From positions 1 through 12,675 of the forward strand of contig CAKTNU010000025.1 of assembly GCA_934589325.1 (NCBI GenBank): a stretch of 12,675 nucleotides of DNA, read 5' to 3'. Under the pieces are notes generated by a model that made no database searches, was not told the DNA's origin, and saw only the letters and a program-made list of their open reading frames with translations. Source of the DNA: an uncultured Oscillospiraceae bacterium. GTDB lineage: Bacteria; Bacillota_A; Clostridia; Oscillospirales; Oscillospiraceae. The translations under genes were made by a program, and so were the position numbers. Positions 1 through 6,486 of this stretch are shown in pieces; position 1 is the first letter of the stretch; every line of letters begins with the position of its first letter.

Positions 1-1
1 C

Positions 2-229
2 GATATAACCGTAGTGTATTGCGATGCGAACCGCATCGCCGAAAGCGTCGGCAATCCGAAGGGCGCAAATGTCGCCATCCTCGGTGCGATGCTGGAGAAG
101 GAGCCTATCGTTGATCTCGATAAGATGACGGAAGCTATCCGCATCGAGCTCGGCGAGCGTAAGGCCCGCTTCCTCGAAGGCAATAAGAAAGCTCTCATCG
201 CCGGCATGGAGGCCGCAAGAGAGCAGTAA
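2..229 (+). CDS. 2-oxoacid:ferredoxin oxidoreductase gamma subunit, C-terminal end (partial)
   Basis: The reading frame is open from the left edge and ends at TAA 227-229, giving the last 75 residues. The stretch VGNPKGANVAILGAMLE followed by a charged helical tail ending EAAREQ is characteristic of the gamma subunit of 2-oxoacid:acceptor oxidoreductases. These enzymes of anaerobes oxidatively decarboxylate 2-oxoacids to acyl-CoA and reduce ferredoxin in the cytoplasm. Most of the domain lies outside the window, so the substrate (pyruvate, 2-oxoglutarate or branched-chain oxoacid) cannot be told, and no symbol is given. The GTG at position 14 is an internal Val codon, not a start. The gene is followed directly by a strong terminator, so it is probably the last gene of its operon. 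Confidence 0.8.
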   Translation, partial: DITVVYCDANRIAESVGNPKGANVAILGAMLEKEPIVDLDKMTEAIRIELGERKARFLEGNKKALIAGMEAAREQ

Positions 230-240
230 AAAATCAAAAA

Positions 241-272
241 AAGCCAAGCGGCATATCCGCTTGGCTTTTTTT
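241..272. terminator. Bidirectional intrinsic terminator
   Basis: A perfect 11-bp stem (241-251 with 257-267) closes a CATAT loop. A T-run (266-272) follows on the plus strand and an A-run precedes it at about 236-242. It therefore works as a Rho-independent terminator for the oxidoreductase gene (+) and can also stop transcripts of the gene at 351-713 (-). Confidence 0.92.
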
Positions 273-350
273 GTTATAGAGGGCGCTGCCGACAAGCAGG
301 AGAAGTCAGAAAAAGCTTTTCAGCTTGCAGAAGCCCAGACGCATCGGCTG

Positions 351-713
351 TCAGCCAACAAAACCGATGTTCATCTCCGGGCAATTCATCGCAATACATT
401 CCAGTGCTGCGTCAAATGCCTTTTCGTCCTCGCCGAGAACATCTGCGATCTCCTTTCCGCCGCGGACAAAGACCATACGAAAGTATTGGAACGTCGATTT
501 TCCGCAGCAGAGTTTGCCGTTCACCTCATGTATCCGTATGAATACCCGGTCAAAATCACGATATGCCAGAAAACGCAGCTTGAACCCGTCGCGGAAAAAT
601 ACGCCCGACTTTCCGACGCGGAGCTTATCGAATTTCTCCGCCGCAGCATATTCCTCGGATGTGACGGTATCATCAATGGCGCCGTCGACCCCGTAAAAAC
701 GCTTTTCGCCCAA
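351..713 (-). CDS. Uncharacterised conserved small protein (about 120 aa), possibly PH-like
   Basis: This is a 120-residue soluble protein with no signal peptide or membrane segment. I do not recognise a named family. Its layout, with alternating hydrophobic strands (KSGVFFRDGFKLRFLAYRDF, RVFIRIHEVNG), a conserved-looking LCCGKSTF turn, FRMVFVRGGKE and a final helix, resembles PH-like or bacterial-PH small proteins; that is inference. The longest frame starts at GTG 722, but its AGGAG would touch that codon. The same AAGGAG lies 8 nt before TTG at 713, so TTG 713 is the preferred start. It is divergent from the membrane protein at 799 and convergent with the oxidoreductase gene, with which it shares the terminator at 241-272. 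Confidence 0.72.
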   Translation of the reverse strand: MGEKRFYGVDGAIDDTVTSEEYAAAEKFDKLRVGKSGVFFRDGFKLRFLAYRDFDRVFIRIHEVNGKLCCGKSTFQYFRMVFVRGGKEIADVLGEDEKAFDAALECIAMNCPEMNIGFVG

Positions 714-744
714 AGAAAGCACTCCTTTTCATAATATTTTGCCA

Positions 745-773
745 AGTATAGCGGTTCCGTCTTTTCTATATAA
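745..773 (-). promoter_or_regulatory. Putative promoter of the small protein at 351-713
   Basis: On the minus strand a TATACT -10 (745-750) lies 17 nt from a weak TTATAT -35 (768-773). This places the transcript start about 25 nt before the TTG start. The -35 is poor, so confidence is limited. Confidence 0.35.
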
Positions 774-783
774 TAATAGAAAA
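762..783 (+). promoter_or_regulatory. -10 element inside an 8-bp inverted repeat (promoter/operator of the gene at 799)
   Basis: TATAAT at 769-774 is a consensus -10 for the + gene at 799. It sits inside an exact inverted repeat: TTTTCTAT (762-769) pairs with ATAGAAAA (776-783) across 6 nt. There is no good -35 at 17 nt (GTATAG), which would suit an activated or repressed promoter. The minus-strand promoter elements overlap the same bases. Confidence 0.4.
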
Positions 784-798
784 ACGGAGGCCGCACAA

Positions 799-1260
799 AT
801 GAAAAAATATCTGACTGCCGCGCTGACGCTGATCGCGGCCATTGCTCTGCTCCTTACCGGGATGTATGTCTATTCCCGCCCGGAGAATGAGCCGACGGAG
901 CCCACTGCCGTCAAGAATATCACCGTAGAGTCCGTAACGCTCGAGAATCGGCGCGGCGGAAGCTGCTATGTCCTGCGTGACACGGCGGGGACCGAATATG
1001 TCTTCTCCCGTCTGCCCGACTCGATGCGCGGCCGCGATATCTCCGGCCGCATCGCCGAGGTGCGCTATGCACCGGTGGACGGTGTAAAGCGGCTGCGCGA
1101 GCTTAGCGTCAACGGCGAGACGCTGTTCAGCGAATCGGCAACTCAGAGCCCTGCCATGGCGCATGTCCTCGGCGCCGTGATAATCACCGGTGGCTTTCTG
1201 CTCCTCTGGCTGTTCGTAAATATCGTCACCCGGCCGAAAAACCGCAGAGATCAGGCGTAA
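799..1260 (+). CDS. Small bitopic/hairpin membrane protein of unknown function
   Basis: A 153-residue protein. A positively charged MKK start precedes a hydrophobic segment (about residues 4-26). A polar, strand-rich region of about 90 residues follows (KNITVESVTLENRRGG to RELSVNGETLF), then a second hydrophobic segment (about 122-142) and a basic tail (RPKNRRDQA). The basic ends predict both termini in the cytoplasm with the middle domain outside, or the first segment could be a cleaved signal peptide. The start is ATG 799, with AACGGAGG 8 nt upstream; the frame opens earlier at 739 but without a ribosome site. I do not recognise the family. Its stop is only 4 nt from the stop of the convergent DUF1836 gene, with no terminator between. 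Confidence 0.78.
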   Translation: MKKYLTAALTLIAAIALLLTGMYVYSRPENEPTEPTAVKNITVESVTLENRRGGSCYVLRDTAGTEYVFSRLPDSMRGRDISGRIAEVRYAPVDGVKRLRELSVNGETLFSESATQSPAMAHVLGAVIITGGFLLLWLFVNIVTRPKNRRDQA

Positions 1261-1264
1261 AAAC

Positions 1265-1795
1265 TCACTTTTTCCGTGCTTTCCCGTCATCTTCGGGAGA
1301 GGCCATGTCCAACAGTGCAAGCGCGGTGGATTGCCCCGCCCGGGCGCGAAGTGCCGCGTAGATCACCGCGTCGCACAGCTCCTGCTCCGCAAAGCACTGA
1401 TCCCCGGCTGCGGCGCAGCTGGCCTGACGGTACAGCTCGCAGAAACGATCGTAAAATGCCTGCTCATCTCCGCCCTGTGCGGCGGCGAAAAGCCGCTGTA
1501 TCGCCGCGATGGGCAGCACCGGCTTCAGCACGCACAGCAGCAGAAGATAGGCCACGTGCCGCCGGGAATAGCGCTTCCCCTGCGGCGCAGGGATTATCTT
1601 GACCTTTACATAGTTATTTATCATCGAGGCCGTCAGCTTGCTGTCGGCAGCATTCGGCATACCGTCGAGATACCGCCCGGTCAGCGAAAGCACCTGATCC
1701 ATATACAGCTCAAAATCCGGCAGCTCATCCCAGGAGGGGAGCCGGTGCTCCAAAAGCTGCCTGCTGACGGCGGTTTTTATCTTTGCTTCGTCCAT
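1265..1795 (-). CDS. DUF1836-domain protein, probable MerR-like regulator
   Basis: A 176-residue protein matching the DUF1836 family: SWDELPDFELYMDQVLSL (residues 21-38), then LTASMINNYVKVKIIPAP and RYSRRHVAYLLLL (about 55-87). The latter resembles the helix-turn-helix plus recognition region of MerR-type regulators. No effector-binding domain of known type follows; the C-terminal half is helical. The longest frame starts at GTG 1804, but GAGGTGA overlaps that codon and lies about 6 nt before ATG 1795, which is the better start. It is divergent from the SGNH hydrolase gene with 138 nt between, a common arrangement for a local regulator. Function as a transcription factor is family-based inference. 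Confidence 0.85.
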   Translation of the reverse strand: MDEAKIKTAVSRQLLEHRLPSWDELPDFELYMDQVLSLTGRYLDGMPNAADSKLTASMINNYVKVKIIPAPQGKRYSRRHVAYLLLLCVLKPVLPIAAIQRLFAAAQGGDEQAFYDRFCELYRQASCAAAGDQCFAEQELCDAVIYAALRARAGQSTALALLDMASPEDDGKARKK

Positions 1796-1815
1796 AGAAA
1801 TCACCTCATATTGTT

Positions 1816-1844
1816 AAGATAGCATATAGTTTCCGAAAACACAA
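1816..1844 (-). promoter_or_regulatory. Putative promoter of the DUF1836 gene (extended -10)
   Basis: The minus strand reads TTGTGT (1839-1844), a 17-nt spacer, then TATCTT (1816-1821), preceded by TGC at 1822-1824 as an extended -10. The transcript would start about 15 nt before the ATG. Confidence 0.45.
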
Positions 1845-1863
1845 TCTTATTTTTCAAAAAGAC

Positions 1864-1894
1864 TTGACATATTATCAAAACTATGTAATATAGT
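1864..1894 (+). promoter_or_regulatory. Sigma-A-type promoter of the SGNH hydrolase gene
   Basis: A perfect TTGACA -35 (1864-1869) is followed by TAATAT at 1886-1891 (16-nt spacer) or TATAGT at 1889-1894 (19-nt spacer) as -10. The -10 region lies inside the 35-bp palindrome at 1881-1915, so a bound protein would block the promoter. Confidence 0.7.
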
Positions 1895-1915
1895 ATTTAA
1901 TACTAGATTACATAG
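1881..1915. promoter_or_regulatory. 35-bp near-perfect palindrome, operator candidate
   Basis: The left arm CTATGTAATATAGTATT (1881-1897) and right arm AATACTAGATTACATAG (1899-1915) pair at 16 of 17 positions around the single base 1898; only 1890/1906 mismatch. It covers the -10 region, the likely start site and the bases up to the ribosome-binding site of the hydrolase gene. There is no T-run, so it is not a terminator. Such length and position suggest a repressor operator with two nested half-site pairs. Confidence 0.7.
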
Positions 1916-1933
1916 AGGAAAGGTCAAAGTGAC

Positions 1934-2605
1934 ATGGAAAAGATAATTATATTCGGCGACTCGATAATGCGCGGCGTCCTGCTGGACGAGGGTAAATACA
2001 TATGCCCCAGCGAGGAGCGCCATGCCCGTGAGGAGACGACCGGACTGGAGATAGAAAACTGCTGTAAGTTCGGTGCGACTATAGAGAAAGCGCAGACCAT
2101 AATAAACCGCCGCATCGCCAAGGGCGGACTGCCGGAGCGCTGCATCGTGGAGTTCGGCGGAAATGACAGCGATTTTGACTGGGCGGCCGTAGCGGAGGCA
2201 CCGTATGGGGAGCATCGATGCAAGACCATGCCGGAGGAGTTTGTGCAGAAATATTCGGAGATAATCGCCGCCCTCCGCGCCGCGGGCTGTGAGCCTATGC
2301 TCGCTACGCTGCCGCCGCTGTGTGCGGAGAGGTACCTCGACTGGTTCTGCCGGGACGGAGTGGATAAAAGCGCTGTGCTTACATGGCTGGGCGATACCAA
2401 CGCCATATATCGCTGGCAGGAATATTACAGCCATCTGGTCGAGCAGACTGCGGCAAAGAACGGCTGCGACGTACTTCCGGTGCGCGAGGCGTTTCTTGCC
2501 AAGCCGCAGAAGCTGGGTGACAGGATGTGCGCAGACGGCATACATCCTAACCGCCGCGGTCAGGATCTGATATACGAGACGATACGCAGAAAATTTGGGG
2601 CTTGA
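1934..2605 (+). CDS. SGNH/GDSL-family hydrolase
   Basis: A 223-residue cytoplasmic-looking protein with no signal peptide. It carries the SGNH blocks in order: FGDS at 7-10 with nucleophile Ser10, an oxyanion Gly in NCCKFGATI (Gly47), GGND at 75-78 with Asn77, and DGIHPN at 201-206 giving Asp201 and His204. The catalytic set is therefore complete. Family members are esterases, lipases, thioesterases or carbohydrate de-acetylases, and the substrate is not evident here. The start is ATG 1934 with GAGGAAAGG about 10 nt upstream. The gene is controlled from a TTGACA promoter overlapped by a palindrome and lies 84 nt before a glycosyltransferase gene, so a role in glycan or glycolipid acyl trimming is possible but unproven. 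Confidence 0.9.
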   Translation: MEKIIIFGDSIMRGVLLDEGKYICPSEERHAREETTGLEIENCCKFGATIEKAQTIINRRIAKGGLPERCIVEFGGNDSDFDWAAVAEAPYGEHRCKTMPEEFVQKYSEIIAALRAAGCEPMLATLPPLCAERYLDWFCRDGVDKSAVLTWLGDTNAIYRWQEYYSHLVEQTAAKNGCDVLPVREAFLAKPQKLGDRMCADGIHPNRRGQDLIYETIRRKFGA

Positions 2606-2629
2606 AATTACGGCAGGCTCAGGTATAAT
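2602..2629 (+). promoter_or_regulatory. Promoter of the glycosyltransferase gene
   Basis: TTGAAA (2602-2607), a 16-nt spacer and a consensus TATAAT (2624-2629). The -35 overlaps the stop codon of the hydrolase gene. The expected transcript start (about 2636) falls in the first arm of the hairpin at 2632-2662. Confidence 0.65.
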
Positions 2630-2631
2630 TT

Positions 2632-2662
2632 AAGGCAGTGCCGCACTGTGCGGCGCTGCCTT
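2632..2662 (+). promoter_or_regulatory. 14-bp hairpin in the leader of the glycosyltransferase gene
   Basis: AAGGCAGTGCCGCA (2632-2645) pairs with TGCGGCGCTGCCTT (2649-2662), with one G:U pair and a 3-nt loop. No T-run follows (AATGACTA), so it is a poor intrinsic terminator for the hydrolase gene. It may be a 5' leader stem, an mRNA 3'-end stabiliser or a DNA operator. Confidence 0.6.
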
Positions 2663-2689
2663 AATGACTACAACCGAGAGGAGAAACGC

Positions 2690-4048
2690 ATGGACAAACT
2701 GAACATCTGCCTCATAAACGACTCTTTCCCGCCTGCCATTGATGGCGTGGCAAATGCAGTCACAAATTATGCTAAAATAATTCAAAGCGAGCTCGGCCGC
2801 GCCGCAGTGGTAACACCGTTTTATCCGGATGCAGACGACTCGGTTTTCGATTTTCCCGTCCTGCGCTATCCTAGCGTGGATATGACAAAGCTGGTCGGCT
2901 ACAGGGCAGGTCTGCCGTTTTCGGCAGAGCTTATGGATACGCTGGAAAAGCAGAGCTTCGACATCATCCACAGCCATTGCCCAATAACCTCCCTGCTGCT
3001 TGCCCGTGCTCTGCGCGACAGGATAAATGTGCCTCTGGTGTTCACCTACCACACCAAGTTCGATATCGACATCGCAAACGCGATAAAGAGCCGTATTCTG
3101 CAGGAAGAGGCGGCGAGGATACTCGCGAAGAACATATCCGCCTGCGATGAGGTCTGGACGGTCAGCCGCGGAGCGGGGGAGAACCTGCACAAGCTCGGCT
3201 ACGAGGGCGACTATATCATCATGCCGAACGGCGTCGATTTCCCGCGTGGCCGTGTGAATGATGCGCTCATCGCCGAGGTCACGGCGGGGTATGAGCTGCC
3301 GGACGGTGTGCCGCTGTTCCTGTTCGTCGGGCGTATGATGTGGTACAAGGGCATAAGGATAATCCTTGACGCGCTGAAAAAGCTGCGCGAGGCAGGGCGC
3401 GAGTTCCGCATGGTATTCGTCGGCGGCGGCAACGACAGAGACGAGATAATCGCTTACTGCGGCAGTCTCGGCCTGAATGATCGGGTGTTCTTCGTCGCAC
3501 CGATACATGACAGGAACACGATACGCGCATGGTACTGCCGTGCCGACCTGTTCCTGTTCCCCTCGACCTTTGACACCAACGGCCTCGTTGTACGCGAGGC
3601 GGCGGCCTGCGGACTGGCAAGCGTGCTTGTTGCGGGCAGCTGTGCGGCCGAGGACGTGACTGACGGTGTGAACGGATTCCTGATAGAGGAAAACGCCGAT
3701 TCGATGGCCGCGATGTTGGAAAAGCTCTGCGCGAACGTCGGCGTGATGCACGAGGTCGGCGAAAATGCCCTGCGAGACATTTATATGTCCTGGGAGGATG
3801 CGGTACACCGTGCCTACGAGCGCTATGCGGTCGTGATAGACAACTATAAGAGCGGGCGCTGCCGTCCGAAGGAGCAGCTCTCGGATGATTTCATACACGC
3901 GGTGGCGAAGAATATGGACGCAGCCAACCGCAGCCGTCAGATGCTGCTGAACCTGCGGGATGAGGTAATATCCGGGCTTGAGGAGGACAGGCAGCAGATA
4001 AAGACAAAGTGGGACGAGTTCACACAGTATATGGACCGGTTCCTGTGA
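2690..4048 (+). CDS. GT4-family glycosyltransferase (GT-B fold)
   Basis: A 452-residue protein. The N-terminal domain opens with NDSFPPAIDGVANAV (residues 10-24, glycine loop for the acceptor side) and has HSHCPITSLLLARAL and TYHTKFD (about 94-125). The C-terminal domain has IMPNGVDF (177-184), LFVGRMMWYKG (211-221), MVFVGGGNDRDE and a donor site PSTFDTNGLVVREAAACG (291-308). The usual E-x7-E pair is present as Asp295-x7-Glu303. Such enzymes transfer a sugar from a nucleotide sugar, retaining configuration, often onto diacylglycerol, phosphatidylinositol or polysaccharide; the substrate is unknown here. Residues about 375-452 form a helical, charged extension beyond the usual core. ATG 2690 is chosen because AGGAG lies 7-8 nt upstream; the frame is open from 2648 inside the hairpin. 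Confidence 0.9.
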   Translation: MDKLNICLINDSFPPAIDGVANAVTNYAKIIQSELGRAAVVTPFYPDADDSVFDFPVLRYPSVDMTKLVGYRAGLPFSAELMDTLEKQSFDIIHSHCPITSLLLARALRDRINVPLVFTYHTKFDIDIANAIKSRILQEEAARILAKNISACDEVWTVSRGAGENLHKLGYEGDYIIMPNGVDFPRGRVNDALIAEVTAGYELPDGVPLFLFVGRMMWYKGIRIILDALKKLREAGREFRMVFVGGGNDRDEIIAYCGSLGLNDRVFFVAPIHDRNTIRAWYCRADLFLFPSTFDTNGLVVREAAACGLASVLVAGSCAAEDVTDGVNGFLIEENADSMAAMLEKLCANVGVMHEVGENALRDIYMSWEDAVHRAYERYAVVIDNYKSGRCRPKEQLSDDFIHAVAKNMDAANRSRQMLLNLRDEVISGLEEDRQQIKTKWDEFTQYMDRFL

Positions 4049-4114
4049 TATTCATCCAGCGGCAAGCACAACCAAGCACAACATTTAAATGCTTCGCCGG
4101 ACTGATTTTCAGGC

Positions 4115-4147
4115 AAAAAAACTCTCCCGTATGCAATACGGGAGAGT
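4115..4147 (-). terminator. Intrinsic terminator of the GDPD lipoprotein gene
   Basis: A perfect 12-bp stem, ACTCTCCCGTAT (4121-4132) with 4136-4147, closes a 3-nt loop. A run of at least six T on the minus strand follows (A-run 4115-4120). In the plus direction only TTTC follows, so it is at best weak for the glycosyltransferase gene. Confidence 0.9.
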
Positions 4148-4163
4148 TTCTGCTGAAAAACTA

Positions 4164-6179
4164 TTACTTCACGGTGATGGTGATCGGGGTGGAGTAGATA
4201 GCGTAGTCGGTGCTGCCGAGGGAAGAGAGATCCCAGCCGTTGATGTCGAGGGTGTTGTCAAGGCGAACCATGACAACGGCCTCACCAGCCTCAGTAGCAA
4301 CGATGTTGCCGTTCTCGTCAAGAGACACGGGCACACCGCTGATGCTGACGAGAGACAGCTTGCAGCCGCTCAGAACCTCGTCATTCTGCGCAAGGACAGT
4401 GCAGACGAATGCATCACCGTTGGAAACGGTCATGTCTTCGGCAACAACGCGGACAGGCAGATTGGTTGCCCAAGTGCTGAAGTTGGTGGTCATGGAGTAA
4501 GTGCCGCCGAACAGGTAGTCCTGTGCGAACATCTCTTCGGTGTTGTAGGTCCAGGCCCAGGAGGTCAGACCGCGATGACGGGCTGCGAAGATGACATTTC
4601 TGAACATCATGGCGTTGTAGTCATTGCAGGTGCTGTTGTAGGGCTGGAGGTAGCTGTAGAGCTGGCCAACTGCGGCGCCGATACCCTGCTCTTCTTCAAC
4701 AGCGTTCAGGTCACCCCAGTAGTACTCACCGCAGCCGAGGTAACCAAGAGACATCTCGGGCCACTCCTCGGCCATGCGAGCCATAACGTCATGTGCCTCG
4801 TCCTTAGAGCCGTCGCCCCAGTGACTGACGCCGTCATTGAAGGTGATAACGCAGACGCGATCGGTCATGCCAAGCTCCTCAATGAGAGCCTTGAACGGAG
4901 TTACGATGTCGGGGTTGTAGGACTTGATCTCGATGAACTGAGTAATATCCTCATCGCCGAGAGCTTCGAGGTACTCACGAAGGGTGGGGATATGATCCTC
5001 GTTGGGATCGTAGTTGATGACGGTGTTCTCGCGGCGCTCGGTGGTACGGTTGGTGTTGTTTGCGTTGAGAACGGAGTTCGGGGCGTCTTCCTTGGAAGCG
5101 TCGGTCATGTCGTAAGGCATGGCCTGCAGCTCTGCGATGGTCAGATCCTCAACGTTTGTGACGTCGGGGCGGTTGAACAGACGCTTTGCGTCGTCGTCAT
5201 GCAGGACGAACAGCTCGCCGTCGCTGCTCATGGAGATGTCGCACTCGATGACGTTTGCACCGGCGTTGATGGCAGCGCGCTCGGAGCGGATGGTGTTCTC
5301 AACGTACTCGCTGGGCAGGCCGCGGTGACCGGTGATGAACACGTGGCGAACGAGAGTGGTGACATCGTTGAAGGAGCTGATGGCTTCGGCGACGGCTGCG
5401 TAATCCTCGCAGACGATACCGTTGATGCCGTTGGTGATCTGGGTGTAGATCGCAGTGGGATCAGCGGAGGTCTCTGCCCAGACGGTGAGGAGCATGCCGC
5501 GCATGTAGTCAACAGCGTCGAGGGTAGCTATCTCTTCGGGGATGATGGCGATCTTCGCGTGGGAAGCGTTGGTGTTCTGGATAACGGTCAGCAGGTCGCT
5601 GCGCTCGGTGCTGAGCTTGGCTTCACGCCAGTCAATGATACCGAGAACGCCGACGTTTGCATCGCAGATGTCCTTAACGTACTGAGTGTGCTCGTAGTCG
5701 GCAACAACGAAGGTGTCGGCCAGAGAGTACTCGGCAGCGAAGGCGTTGACTGCGGCGGCGGTAGCATCGTCACGGATGTACAGTGCAGGCAGGGTGGTCG
5801 GCTTGACGGAGGCGAGGTACTCGGCGAGGTTCTCGGAGAGGACTTCACCGTCCAGCGTGGAGACCGTGAGGTTCTCGTCGACCGCAACGATCATGGTGTT
5901 GGGGCGGACGTCCTTTGCCGCGGTCTCGACGGCGCTTGCGTCGGCAGGCCATACGATGGTAGCGGAGTAGGTAATGCTGGTCTCGGGCTCATAGAGGTCG
6001 TCGGTCCACTTGGAGAGGACGGCGGCGGTCTCCTCGCTCACAACGGGAGCTTCGGATGCTTCGGGAGTTGCTTCAGCGGGAGCCTCGGTAGGATCAGCCG
6101 CAGGAGCAGCGCTGTTGCCGCAGGCGCACAGTGCGAACACCATGACGAGAGCGAGCAGAAGTGCAAGGGCTTTCTTCAT
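4164..6179 (-). CDS. Glycerophosphodiester phosphodiesterase (GDPD) lipoprotein with a degenerate extra barrel
   Basis: A 671-residue exported lipoprotein. A signal peptide ends in the lipobox LCAC with Cys20, followed by a Pro/Ala/Glu/Thr-rich linker (21-50). Residues about 274-570 are a GDPD TIM-barrel domain: GHRG (274-277), ENT (294-296), ECD with Glu312 and Asp314, LHDDD with His327, and FIEIK with Glu417 and Lys419. These match the catalytic and metal-binding set that hydrolyses glycerophosphodiesters to glycerol-3-phosphate and an alcohol. Residues about 52-270 look like a second barrel without these residues; its end (NGINGIVCEDYAAVAEAI) resembles the last strand and helix of GDPD barrels. 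Residues about 575-671 form a strand-rich, Ig-like tail. ATG 6179 has AAGGAG 8 nt upstream. It probably acts on lipids or teichoic-acid-like polymers at the cell surface. Confidence 0.92.
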   Translation of the reverse strand: MKKALALLLALVMVFALCACGNSAAPAADPTEAPAEATPEASEAPVVSEETAAVLSKWTDDLYEPETSITYSATIVWPADASAVETAAKDVRPNTMIVAVDENLTVSTLDGEVLSENLAEYLASVKPTTLPALYIRDDATAAAVNAFAAEYSLADTFVVADYEHTQYVKDICDANVGVLGIIDWREAKLSTERSDLLTVIQNTNASHAKIAIIPEEIATLDAVDYMRGMLLTVWAETSADPTAIYTQITNGINGIVCEDYAAVAEAISSFNDVTTLVRHVFITGHRGLPSEYVENTIRSERAAINAGANVIECDISMSSDGELFVLHDDDAKRLFNRPDVTNVEDLTIAELQAMPYDMTDASKEDAPNSVLNANNTNRTTERRENTVINYDPNEDHIPTLREYLEALGDEDITQFIEIKSYNPDIVTPFKALIEELGMTDRVCVITFNDGVSHWGDGSKDEAHDVMARMAEEWPEMSLGYLGCGEYYWGDLNAVEEEQGIGAAVGQLYSYLQPYNSTCNDYNAMMFRNVIFAARHRGLTSWAWTYNTEEMFAQDYLFGGTYSMTTNFSTWATNLPVRVVAEDMTVSNGDAFVCTVLAQNDEVLSGCKLSLVSISGVPVSLDENGNIVATEAGEAVVMVRLDNTLDINGWDLSSLGSTDYAIYSTPITITVK

Positions 6180-6211
6180 TTGTTTTCTCCTTTTCTATTT
6201 CTGGACACAAG

Positions 6212-6243
6212 TATCAGATAACCTGATGCGTCTTATCAGATAA
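6212..6243. repeat. Two TATCAGATAA repeats 22 bp apart, operator candidate
   Basis: TATCAGATAA occurs at 6212-6221 and again at 6234-6243, in the same orientation, exactly two helical turns apart. Each copy contains the small palindrome ATCAGAT. The second copy overlaps the -10 of the GDPD promoter, so this looks like a cooperative binding site. Confidence 0.55.
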
Positions 6244-6268
6244 TAAACTTTACGAAACCTTAACGCAA
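6240..6268 (-). promoter_or_regulatory. Promoter of the GDPD lipoprotein gene
   Basis: The minus strand reads TTGCGT (6263-6268), a 17-nt spacer, then TATTAT (6240-6245). The leader to the ATG is about 55 nt and includes the repeat at 6212-6221 and the ribosome-binding site. Confidence 0.6.
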
Positions 6269-6486
6269 GCAGAAAATGCGATGGGCCTAAAATAACGGCG
6301 TTTTTGCCAAAATTCCAGTTTCTGATTTGAGAATTTGCCACAAATATTCTGGATATATATGTAATTAAATTAGATTATCTGGGATTGCGCACAAATGTGC
6401 TTTTTTTCACAGACATTTACTCCCTATAACATCGGCATATTGCACAAAGGATAAACCACGTTTTTGTAAAAATGGAAGACAATAGT

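Noticed and set aside
311..327. Short AAGCT stem with T-run on the minus strand after the gene at 351-713
   Set aside because: A 5-bp stem is too weak; the strong hairpin at 241-272 already serves as terminator.
2630..3898. 422-codon open frame on the minus strand opposite the glycosyltransferase
   Set aside because: It has no domain pattern or ribosome site and overlaps a clear GT4 gene; the His/Arg/Tyr-rich composition is typical of a shadow frame.
4064..4083. AAGCACAACC tandem near-duplication after the glycosyltransferase
   Set aside because: Only two 10-bp copies with one mismatch and no other element; likely chance or slippage.
4089..6221. 710-codon open frame on the plus strand opposite the GDPD gene
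   Set aside because: It mirrors the GDPD gene, which has a signal peptide, catalytic motifs, ribosome site, promoter and terminator. The antisense product is a low-complexity Val/Gly/Asp-rich sequence without recognisable domains, and its openness comes from codon bias.
6389..6407. GCACA-AA-TGTGC followed by seven T, looking like a terminator
   Set aside because: The stem is only 4-5 bp and no gene upstream on that strand needs ending; it is probably an AT-rich spacer feature.
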